Source: Streptomyces sp. LUP47B (GTDB lineage Bacteria; Actinomycetota; Actinomycetes; Streptomycetales; Streptomycetaceae). Taken from it: a stretch of 64,000 nt of DNA. Positions 45,560 to 53,017 of the stretch are shown piece by piece. Position 1 is the first letter of the stretch. Every line of letters starts with the position of its first letter. The stretch covers positions 1-64,000 of the forward strand of contig NZ_MJAH01000010.1 in the NCBI RefSeq assembly GCF_001746295.1, given 5' to 3'. The notes under the pieces were generated by a model. The model had not been told where the DNA came from. It was given only the letters and a program-made list of their open reading frames with translations, and did not search any database. Both the position numbers and the translations under genes were made by a program.

Positions 45560-46333
45560 ATGTCGGCTGGCGAGACGGGCGGCGGGTCACAGGTCAAGTC
45601 CGCGGTACGGACGGTTGAACTGCTCGAATACTTCGCCGGACGTCCCGGCATGCACTCCCTCGCGGCGGTCCAGGAGGCCGTCGGGTACCCCAAGTCCAGT
45701 CTCTACATGTTGCTGCGCACGCTGGTCGAGCTGGGCTGGGTGGAGACCGACGCGACGGGCACGCGGTACGGCATCGGGGTGCGGGCACTGCTCGTCGGCA
45801 CCTCCTACATCGACGGCGACGAGGTGGTCGCGGCGGCCCGGCCGACGCTGGACCGGCTCTCCGACGACACCACCGAGACCATCCACCTCGCACGTCTGGA
45901 CGGCACGAACGTCGTCTACCTCGCCACCCGGCAGTCGCAGCACTACCTGCGGCCCTTCACGAGAGTGGGCCGCCGGCTCCCGGCGCACTCCACCTCCCTC
46001 GGCAAGGCGCTGCTGAGCACGTACTCCGACGAGCAGGTCCGCAAGATGTTGCCCGAGACCCTGCCCGCTCTCACCGAGCACACGATCACCGACCGCGAGA
46101 AGCTCATCGAGGAGCTGCACCAGATCCGGGAGCAGGGCTTCTCCGTGGACCGCGAGGAGAACACGCTGGGGCTGCGCTGCTTCGGCGTCGCCATCCCGTA
46201 CCGCACGCCCGCGCGGGACGCGATCAGCTGCTCGGTACCGGTGGCGCGGCTGACCCCGGCCCATGAACAGATGGTGAAGGACGCGCTGTTCGACGCGCGG
46301 GACCGGCTGACACTGGCCACCCGTAGGCTCTGA
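45560..46333 (+). CDS. IclR-family transcriptional regulator
   Basis: A 257-aa regulator from the ATG at 45560 (MSAGETGGGSQVKSAVRT), behind AAGGG. The winged helix at residues about 12-75 reads VKSAVRTVELLEYFAGRPGMHSL then VGYPKSSLYMLLRTLVELGWVE. The ligand domain has LPAHSTSLGKALLS and the end block ENTLGLRCFGVAIPYRTP. The gene is divergent from the dehydrogenase, which it probably controls by responding to a small acid. The acetyltransferase gene follows 3 bp later. Confidence 0.93.
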   Translation: MSAGETGGGSQVKSAVRTVELLEYFAGRPGMHSLAAVQEAVGYPKSSLYMLLRTLVELGWVETDATGTRYGIGVRALLVGTSYIDGDEVVAAARPTLDRLSDDTTETIHLARLDGTNVVYLATRQSQHYLRPFTRVGRRLPAHSTSLGKALLSTYSDEQVRKMLPETLPALTEHTITDREKLIEELHQIREQGFSVDREENTLGLRCFGVAIPYRTPARDAISCSVPVARLTPAHEQMVKDALFDARDRLTLATRRL

Positions 46334-46336
46334 GGC

Positions 46337-46807
46337 ATGCAGATCGTTCTCCGCGAAGTCCATGACAGCGATCTGCCGGTGTTCTTCCGGCAGATGAACG
46401 ACCCAGAGGCCCTGCACATGGCGGCCTTCACCCCGAAGGACCCGGCCGACCGGGACGCCTTCGACGCCCACTGGAAACGGATCCGGGCCTCGGCGGACGT
46501 GCAGCGCACGATCCTGGCCGACGGGGACGTGGTGGGCAGCGCCGCCGTGTACGGCGAACCGGGCGAGCGCGAGGTGACGTACTGGATCGACCGCGCCTAC
46601 TGGGGGCGCGGCATCGCCACGGCGGCGCTGCGGGAGCTGATCGTCCAGGTGCCCGAGCGGCCCCTGTACGCCCGCGCGGCCGCCGACAACACCGGCTCCC
46701 TGCGCGTCCTGGAGAAGTGCGGATTCCGGGTGGCCGCTCAGGCGTCCGGGTACGCCCAGGCGCGCGGGGCGGAGATCGACGAGTTCGTGCTCACGCTGGA
46801 CGCGTGA
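46337..46807 (+). CDS. GNAT-family N-acetyltransferase
   Basis: A 156-aa protein with the GNAT fold: REVHDSDLPVFFRQMNDPEALHMAAF at the start, and acetyl-CoA loop motif A RAYWGRGIATAALRELI. The end NTGSLRVLEKCGFRVAAQ is typical of the RimJ/RimL-like group. It starts 3 bp after the iclR stop. Acceptor unknown. Confidence 0.9.
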   Translation: MQIVLREVHDSDLPVFFRQMNDPEALHMAAFTPKDPADRDAFDAHWKRIRASADVQRTILADGDVVGSAAVYGEPGEREVTYWIDRAYWGRGIATAALRELIVQVPERPLYARAAADNTGSLRVLEKCGFRVAAQASGYAQARGAEIDEFVLTLDA

Positions 46808-46887
46808 CACCGCCGTAGATGAACGTCCGATGAGAAACGCGGACGTTCGGGAACGATTCGTCCGCCGTTGATCGTCTTCTGAGTGGG

Positions 46888-48339
46888 ATGAACAAGACGA
46901 TCAGGCGCGCATCGGTCTTCGCGCTGCTCCTGGTGTTCGCTCTGCTGATCCGAGCGACCTGGGTGCAGTTCTACGAGGGCCAGGCACTCGCGGACGACAA
47001 CGACAACCGGCGGAACGCGATCGAGACGTACTCCTCGCCGCTCGGGAACATCATCGTGGCCGGAAAAGCGGTCACGGGTTCCGAGAGGGTGACGGACAGC
47101 GACCTCACGTACAAGCGGACGTACACGAACGGCAAGCTGTACGCGGCGGTGACGGGCTACGCCTCGCAGGCCTACGCCCCGACCCAGCTGGAGGGCATCT
47201 ACGCCGACCTACTCAACGGCACGGACAGCCGGCTGAAGACCGTCATGGACACGGTCACCAACCAGCGGGCCGAGCCCGGTGATGTGATCACGACGATCGA
47301 CCCCGCCGTGCAGAAGGCGGCGTACGACGCGCTCGGCGACAAGAAGGGCGCGGCCGTCGCGATCGACCCGGCGACGGGCAAGATCCTGGCGGTCGTGTCG
47401 ACGCCGTCGTACGACCCGTCCTCGCTGACGGACGCCAACACCGCTGGCAGTGCCTGGAAGCAGCTCAACGCGGACTCCGACAAGCCGCTGACCAACCGTG
47501 CGCTGCGCCAGCCGCTGCCGCCCGGCTCGACGTTCAAGCTGGTCGTGGCCTCGGCCGCGCTGGAGGACGGCCTCTACTCCTCGGTGGACGAGAAGACCGT
47601 GAGCCCGGACCCGTACACCCTGCCGGGCACGACCAGGGAACTGGCGAACGAGAACACCTCCGCGCCCTGCGAGAACGCCACGATCCGCACCGCGCTGCAG
47701 TACTCCTGCAACAACGTCTTCGCGAAGATGGCCGTCGACCTCGGCCAGGACAAGGTGAAGGCGATGGCCGAGAAGTTCGGCTTCAACGACGCCACGCAGG
47801 ACGTCCCGGTGCGGGCCTACGAGAGCGTCTACCCGTCCGGCATGGACAGGTCCTCGACGGCCCTGACCGGTATCGGCCAGTACGACGTCACGGCCACCCC
47901 CCTCCAGATGGCCATGGTCTCCGCTGCCATAGCCAACGGCGGCAAGCTGGTGACGCCCCACATGGTCTCGACGATCACCGACAGCGGCGGCGACGTCCTG
48001 AAGAACTACGACGACGAGGCGGGCACCGAGCGGATCGTCAGCTCCGACACTGCGGAACAACTCCAGTCGGCGATGCAGACGGTGGTGGAGAAGGGCACCG
48101 GCACCAACGCCCTGATCGACGGCGTCACCGTGGGAGGCAAGACGGGCACGGCCCAGCACGGCGAGAACAACAGCCAGACGCCGTACGCCTGGTTCACGTC
48201 CTACGGAAAGGCCGACGGCAAGGAGGTCGCCGTGGCGGTGGTCGTGGAGCAGTCGAACGCGGCCCGCTCGGAGGTGAGCGGCAACGGGCTGGCCGCCCCC
48301 GTGGCCAAGGCCGTGATGGAGGCGGCTCTCAAGAACTGA
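46888..48339 (+). CDS. Class B penicillin-binding protein (PbpA-like transpeptidase)
   Basis: A 483-aa membrane-anchored peptidoglycan transpeptidase. One N-terminal helix (residues about 7-28) is followed by a non-catalytic domain and the penicillin-binding domain. The catalytic motifs are intact: S214-T-F-K217, S273-C-N275 and K418-T-G420. It has the short PbpA form found beside rodA in the actinomycete division cluster, but here it is alone, between an acetyltransferase and a purine permease, so it is probably a paralogue with a specialised role (sporulation or stress). Confidence 0.94.
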   Translation: MNKTIRRASVFALLLVFALLIRATWVQFYEGQALADDNDNRRNAIETYSSPLGNIIVAGKAVTGSERVTDSDLTYKRTYTNGKLYAAVTGYASQAYAPTQLEGIYADLLNGTDSRLKTVMDTVTNQRAEPGDVITTIDPAVQKAAYDALGDKKGAAVAIDPATGKILAVVSTPSYDPSSLTDANTAGSAWKQLNADSDKPLTNRALRQPLPPGSTFKLVVASAALEDGLYSSVDEKTVSPDPYTLPGTTRELANENTSAPCENATIRTALQYSCNNVFAKMAVDLGQDKVKAMAEKFGFNDATQDVPVRAYESVYPSGMDRSSTALTGIGQYDVTATPLQMAMVSAAIANGGKLVTPHMVSTITDSGGDVLKNYDDEAGTERIVSSDTAEQLQSAMQTVVEKGTGTNALIDGVTVGGKTGTAQHGENNSQTPYAWFTSYGKADGKEVAVAVVVEQSNAARSEVSGNGLAAPVAKAVMEAALKN

Positions 48340-48351
48340 GGCGTCCGGTGG

Positions 48352-49755
48352 CTACTTGGCGCCGAGGATCTGCTCGATCGGGTCGATCGCGAAGTACACG
48401 AGGAACAGCGCCGAGGTGGCCCACAACAGCCAGTGGATCTCCTTGGCCTTCCCCAGCACCACCTTGATCACGACGTACGCCAGGAAGCCGGCCCCGATGC
48501 CGTTGGTGATCGAGTAGGTGAACGGCATCACGGCGATGGTCAGGAACGCCGGGATCGCGATGTCGTACCTGTCCCAGTCGATGTGCTTGACCTGCGTCAT
48601 CATCAGGAAGCCCACGGCGACCAGGGCGGGAGCGGCGGCCTGAAGCGGGACGATGGTCAGCAGCGGCGTCAGGAACAGCGCCAGGCCGAACAGCCCACCG
48701 GTGACCAGGTTCGAGAACCCGGTGCGCGAGCCCTCGCCGACCCCCGCTGCCGACTCGATGTACGACGTGGCGGAGGACGCGGACGCCGCGCCACCGGCCA
48801 CCGCCGCCGCCCCGTCGATCAGCAGCACCCGGCCGAGGTTGGGCACCTTGCCCTCCTCGTCCAGCAGCCCCGCCTCCGCGGTGATTCCGACGACCGTGCC
48901 CATCGTGTCGAAGAAGTCGGACAGGATCAGCGTGAAGATGAGCAGGACGACGGTGACGATCCCCACGCCGGGCGCACTGAAGGAACCGAACAGGCTGAAG
49001 TGACCGATCAGTCCGAAGTCGGGGGTGTCGACGACCTTGTCGGGCCACGCCGGTGTCGTGAGCCCCCAGGCCTTGATGTCGGCGACGGAGTTGATGATCA
49101 TCGCGAGGACCGTCATGGTCACGATGCTGATCAGGATCGCGCCCTTGACCTTGCGCGCGAGCAGCCCGATCGTCAGCAGCACCCCGAGACAGAAGACCAG
49201 GATCGGCCACCCGGTGAGGGCGCCGGTGCCCCCGAGCTGCACCGGCACGGTGGTGTTCGCGGCGTCGGGGATACGGCTAACGAACCCGGCGTCCACGAAG
49301 CCGATGAACGCGATGAACAGCCCGATCCCGACACTGATCGCCTGCTTGAGCGGTTGCGGAATGGCGTGCATGACGGCCTCCCGCAGTCCGGTGACCACCA
49401 GCACACAGATGAGCAGACCTTCCAGGACGACCAGGCCCATCGCGTCGTCCCAGCTCATCAGCGGGGCGATCTGGAAGGCGACGACCGCGTTCAGCCCCAG
49501 CCCGGCGGCGAGCGCGAGCGGCAGGTTGCCGCCCACGCCCATGATGATCGTCATGACCGCGGCCACCAGAGCCGTCGCGGTGGTCAACTGCACCGCATCC
49601 AACTGGTGTCCGAACTTGTCCTTCGCGCTGCCGAGAATGATGGGATTCAGGACAAGGATGTAGGCCATCGTGAAGAACGTGGCGAAGCCGCCGCGTATCT
49701 CACGGGCGAAGGTGGATCCCCTCTCGGAGATCCTGAAGTACCGGTCGACGGACAT
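48352..49755 (-). CDS. Purine permease, NCS2 AzgA-like (adenine/guanine/hypoxanthine)
   Basis: A 467-aa polytopic carrier with about 12-14 segments. AzgA-like features are the opening RYFRISERGSTFAREIRGGFATFFTMAYILVLNP, a GLGLNAVVAF segment and the conserved DFFDTMGTVVGITAEAGLLDE block. It imports purine bases with protons. It is convergent with pbp (12 bp between stops) and divergent from the ECF sigma gene. The 235-bp upstream gap shows no clear regulator site that I recognise. Confidence 0.94.
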   Translation of the reverse strand: MSVDRYFRISERGSTFAREIRGGFATFFTMAYILVLNPIILGSAKDKFGHQLDAVQLTTATALVAAVMTIIMGVGGNLPLALAAGLGLNAVVAFQIAPLMSWDDAMGLVVLEGLLICVLVVTGLREAVMHAIPQPLKQAISVGIGLFIAFIGFVDAGFVSRIPDAANTTVPVQLGGTGALTGWPILVFCLGVLLTIGLLARKVKGAILISIVTMTVLAMIINSVADIKAWGLTTPAWPDKVVDTPDFGLIGHFSLFGSFSAPGVGIVTVVLLIFTLILSDFFDTMGTVVGITAEAGLLDEEGKVPNLGRVLLIDGAAAVAGGAASASSATSYIESAAGVGEGSRTGFSNLVTGGLFGLALFLTPLLTIVPLQAAAPALVAVGFLMMTQVKHIDWDRYDIAIPAFLTIAVMPFTYSITNGIGAGFLAYVVIKVVLGKAKEIHWLLWATSALFLVYFAIDPIEQILGAK

Positions 49756-49990
49756 GCTCGATGCTCCCTGGTGCCTGAATGATCGTCTGCGGATGCTGGC
49801 TGGATTGTTCCTGCGTTGAACGCGCTTCGGGTTTTCCCCGTGTTACGGAATCGGGGGCCGCCCCGTCATACATCGTTCGAAGGACCGTACGAAAACACGT
49901 ACTCGATCACTGCTACGCTTCCGGATCTCCGCCCGGCCACCCCCGGACGATCACATGTCATTCACATGACACGCAAAGGAGAGGGAGCCC

Positions 49991-50557
49991 GTGGGCACAG
50001 TCGTCGACGACGCCGCCTCCGTGGAGTTCCACGCCTTCTTCGAACGCCACTATGCCGAACTGTCCCGCCTCGCACATCTGTTGACCGGCGAGTCGGACGC
50101 CGCCGACGATCTGGCGGCGGACGCCCTGCTGGCGCTGTGGCACCGTTGGGACCGGGTGCGCGCGGCCGACCACCCGGCCGCGTACGCGCGCGGAGTGGTC
50201 GCCAACCTGGCCCGCACCCGTATCCGCAGCGCGGTCCGTGAGCGCCGGCGCATCGCCCTGTTCTGGTCCCAGCGCGAGGAGAAGGTCGACAACCCCGACG
50301 TGGCGGGCGTGGTCGACGTCCAGGAGGCGCTGCGCAGGCTGCCGTTCCGCAAGCGGGCGTGTGTCGTGCTGCGGCACGCGTTCGACCTCTCGGAGAAGGA
50401 CACCGCACTGGCCCTGGGGGTGTCGGTCGGTACGGTGAAGAGCCAGACCTCGAAGGGGATGGCCGAGTTGCAGCGGCTGCTCGGCCCTCAGAACGCTCCG
50501 CTGAAGGTGCACGCCGCGATGGCGCGCACCAGTGAGGCCGGAGGAAGGGACCGATGA
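49991..50557 (+). CDS. ECF RNA polymerase sigma factor (second unit)
   Basis: A 188-aa ECF sigma factor starting at a GTG with AAAGGAGAGGGA upstream. Region 2 shows HYAELSRLAHLLTGESDAADDLAADALLALWHRWDRVR. Region 4 shows PFRKRACVVLRHAFDLSEKDTALALGVSVGTVKSQTSKGMAELQRLL, close to SigE-like Streptomyces proteins. It overlaps the start of the membrane protein gene (ATGA), so both form one operon. The pair lies next to the pectinase island. Confidence 0.92.
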   Translation: MGTVVDDAASVEFHAFFERHYAELSRLAHLLTGESDAADDLAADALLALWHRWDRVRAADHPAAYARGVVANLARTRIRSAVRERRRIALFWSQREEKVDNPDVAGVVDVQEALRRLPFRKRACVVLRHAFDLSEKDTALALGVSVGTVKSQTSKGMAELQRLLGPQNAPLKVHAAMARTSEAGGRDR

Positions 50558-51408
50558 CCATGCGGCGGGACGTGCACGGCGAACTGCGCGCCCGGCTGCA
50601 GGACGCGGCCAAGGCGCACGAGCCGAACCGCGAGCAGATCCTCGCCCGGATCGAGCGCGGCATGTCGGAACAGCGACGCCCCGACCACCGGGCGACCCGG
50701 CCACCGGTCTACGGCTGGGTGCGGGTGGTGAGCGCCACGGCCGCGGTCGCCTGTGTGCTGGGCCTCGGCGGTTACGCGGTGGCGTCCGCGGTCAAGGACG
50801 AGACACCCGCGCAGACGTCGGTCGCGGCCACGGGCACGCCCACCCCGTCGCCCGACGCGACCAACCGGCCGCCCGCCCCGCCGGCGGATCCGACGCCGAG
50901 CACCACTACCCCGACGCAGAAGGCCGGGAAGCCGAGCGGTACGCCTTCGCACTCGCCGAGCGCCTCCACCGGGGTGCAGGCTTCCGGCGTCGAGGACGGC
51001 CCGCTGTGGTCGGACGGCTCGGTGGACCCGCACAGCAACGAGTTCTGGGCGCAGAGCGATCTGACCTTCAAGACCTCCGAGCAACTCACCGCGCTCACGG
51101 TCGAGTTGAGGATCGAACAGACCGGCGGTGTCACCAACACCGGCGCCTGGCGCTCACTGCCCGAGAACGACTTCACCCTGACGGTCGCCGAGAAGGACGG
51201 CTTCCTCGTCTACACCTGGGTGCTCAAGGACGGCCGAACGGTCCCCAAGGGCGAGTGGGTGTTCGCCGGGCAGTACAACCACGAACGCGGCGGCCGGGAC
51301 GCGAAGGGCGACGGCTACACCGCGACGGCGACCGCGAAGTCCGGGGACCTCGCCGTGAAGGGCGACTTCGCGGCCCAGGACGACGGGGCGGACGAAGGGG
51401 ACTCCTAG
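50554..51408 (+). CDS. Single-pass membrane protein coupled to the ECF sigma factor, with an exported beta-rich domain
   Basis: A 284-aa protein. Residues 1-50 are a hydrophilic cytosolic part (LRARLQDAAKAHEPNREQILARIERGM). A helix (about residues 52-77) crosses the membrane. Residues about 85-145 are Pro/Thr/Ser-rich linker. Residues about 150-275 form a compact, aromatic-rich exported domain (PLWSDGSVDPHSNEFWAQ, TNTGAWRSLPENDF, GEWVFAGQYNHERGG). No zinc anti-sigma motif is seen. The plan (short cytosolic head, TM, linker, outer domain) and coupling to the sigma gene suggest a membrane anti-sigma or sensor. I do not recognise the outer domain. Confidence 0.8.
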   Translation: MTMRRDVHGELRARLQDAAKAHEPNREQILARIERGMSEQRRPDHRATRPPVYGWVRVVSATAAVACVLGLGGYAVASAVKDETPAQTSVAATGTPTPSPDATNRPPAPPADPTPSTTTPTQKAGKPSGTPSHSPSASTGVQASGVEDGPLWSDGSVDPHSNEFWAQSDLTFKTSEQLTALTVELRIEQTGGVTNTGAWRSLPENDFTLTVAEKDGFLVYTWVLKDGRTVPKGEWVFAGQYNHERGGRDAKGDGYTATATAKSGDLAVKGDFAAQDDGADEGDS

Positions 51409-51546
51409 CCTAGCTCAGTCGCCGGCTTCGGCCATTCCCCACGGCCCCCACGCGGCCCGGCACGCGCTCATTCACCACGAGTTCATGCCGGGGGAACAAC
51501 CATTCGGTCATCTTCAACGTCCCTAGTAGTGCGACTGCATGGACCT

Positions 51547-51603
51547 GCCGGCCTGAGCCCCCCTCGGCCGGCAGCTGCCGGCTGGAGCCCCCCTCGGGCC
51601 GGC
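51547..51603. repeat. Two tandem copies of a GC-rich hairpin unit
   Basis: GCCGGCCTGAGCCCCCCTCG with GCCGGC (51547-51572) and a variant at 51577-51603 each carry GCCGGC arms. The copies are separated by only AGCT. They lie downstream of the sigma operon and probably add to transcription termination. Confidence 0.65.
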
Positions 51604-51607
51604 ACGA

Positions 51608-51643
51608 GGAACGCCCCGCCCGTGACGACAGGCGGGGCGTTCC
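51608..51643. terminator. Bidirectional hairpin terminator
   Basis: GGAACGCCCCGCC (51608-51620) and GGCGGGGCGTTCC (51631-51643) are perfect complements with a 10-base loop. It lies between the converging ends of the sigma operon and the PL9 gene, so it can serve both. Confidence 0.85.
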
Positions 51644-51654
51644 GACGTTCCCGC

Positions 51655-52809
51655 TCAGTTCATCGTGGTGCCGAGGGTGGTGGAGCCGGTGGTCAGGAAG
51701 GCCGTCGAGGGCAGCGAACCACCCGGCCCGCGGGTGCCGTACGCCGTGCCGGCATCCGTCGACCCGAACGCCGGAGTCGGCACCCCGCGGTCCCAGTTGT
51801 TCGCCGCGGACACCGTGGCCGAACCCCGCTTCGACAAGCCGCCCTTGTCGCCCACCGCCAGATTCCGCGCCAACCGGGCCTTGCCCGTGGCGAAGTAGAA
51901 CCCGGCCTCGCCGTTGGAGTACGCCGTGTTGCGGTTCAGCACGATCGCCCCGGTGTTGGAGTTCTCGGTGAACCCGTTCAGCGTGTTGTCCCAGGCCGCG
52001 TTGTAGTTGACGAGGTGCGCCACCGTGACGCCCCCGCCGCCCAGCTTGAACCCGTTGCCGTTGCCCTCGAAGGCGCCGTCCCCCCACCGGTTCCTGCCGT
52101 TCCCGAAGGCCCAGCTGTGCTCGACGGTGACCGGTGAGGAGAACTGCCACAGGTCGAGCCCGTCGTCCGAGTTGTCGTAGAGCCGCGCCCCCGTGATCCG
52201 GTTGCCGGTGCCGGACCCGAACTTCACGGCGATCCCGTCGGCGTTCTGCCCGTGCCCGGCCGGGTCGTAGTTGCCGTGACTGTCCAGGTTCTGCACGAGG
52301 TTGTCGCTGGTCCCGTCGCCGCGCAGGGTGAACCCGGAGTCCCCGTTGTTCGCGGTGACGAGGTTCTTGAAGACGCCACCGACGGAGGAGGTGACGACGA
52401 AGCCCTGGGCCGGGGAGTTCTGGAAGGTGAGGTTCTGGACGGTCCAGTAGTCGCCGTAGATGCCGGCCAGCCAGGACCCCGCGGGCAGCCTGGACCCGTC
52501 GATCCGCACCTTCTCGCTGCTGTGTGCCCGCAAGGTGATCCGTGCCGAACTCGTGCCGTCGGCCGTGGACTTGAGGGTGGCCGACGGGGTGTACGTACCG
52601 GCGCGGACCTCGATGACCGTCCCCGCGGTGGCGTTCTTCACGGCCGCTTCCAACTGCGCCGTGCCGGACACGGTGACCGTCGTCGACGCGGCCTCGGCCC
52701 CGCCGCCCGACAGGCCGAGATGGACGCCGCCCGCGCCCGCGGCGACGGCGACGGCCGCGCCGATGGAGAGCGTGCGGGTCCGCCGGTGGCGTCCGGTGCT
52801 GTGACGCAC
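51655..52809 (-). CDS. Secreted pectate lyase, PL9 family (right-handed beta helix), copy 1
   Basis: A 384-aa secreted lyase from the GTG at 52809 (VRHSTGRHRR), with AGGAAAGGAA upstream. The signal peptide covers residues 1 to about 41 (Arg/His-rich n-region, Ala core, GGGAEA-A end). The beta helix holds the PL9 calcium and base residues D191, D215, D216, D219 and K255 (NADG, NSDDGLD, GNGFK). The spacing 24-1-3-36 equals that of Dickeya Pel9A (D209, D233, D234, D237, K273 as I recall them). It cleaves polygalacturonate by beta-elimination outside the cell. It is paralogous to the PL9 gene at 56106, sharing the ending TTGSTT.G.TMN. Confidence 0.92.
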   Translation of the reverse strand: MRHSTGRHRRTRTLSIGAAVAVAAGAGGVHLGLSGGGAEAASTTVTVSGTAQLEAAVKNATAGTVIEVRAGTYTPSATLKSTADGTSSARITLRAHSSEKVRIDGSRLPAGSWLAGIYGDYWTVQNLTFQNSPAQGFVVTSSVGGVFKNLVTANNGDSGFTLRGDGTSDNLVQNLDSHGNYDPAGHGQNADGIAVKFGSGTGNRITGARLYDNSDDGLDLWQFSSPVTVEHSWAFGNGRNRWGDGAFEGNGNGFKLGGGGVTVAHLVNYNAAWDNTLNGFTENSNTGAIVLNRNTAYSNGEAGFYFATGKARLARNLAVGDKGGLSKRGSATVSAANNWDRGVPTPAFGSTDAGTAYGTRGPGGSLPSTAFLTTGSTTLGTTMN

Positions 52810-53017
52810 GGGGGCGTTCCTTTCCTCGGGAATGGGGACGCCCTGCAGTCGCCGCCATGGCCGACGAGGTTGCCGCGGCTCAACGAAAACAGTCGAAACT
52901 TTCGCTGCTCCTCCGCGCGCACTCATCGATTGACGTGCTGTTTCCCACTCGTAACACTCCGAAGGCGCGCACAGCCCCCAACAGAATCCCCCACACCCCC
53001 ACACTCACAGGAGCGAC

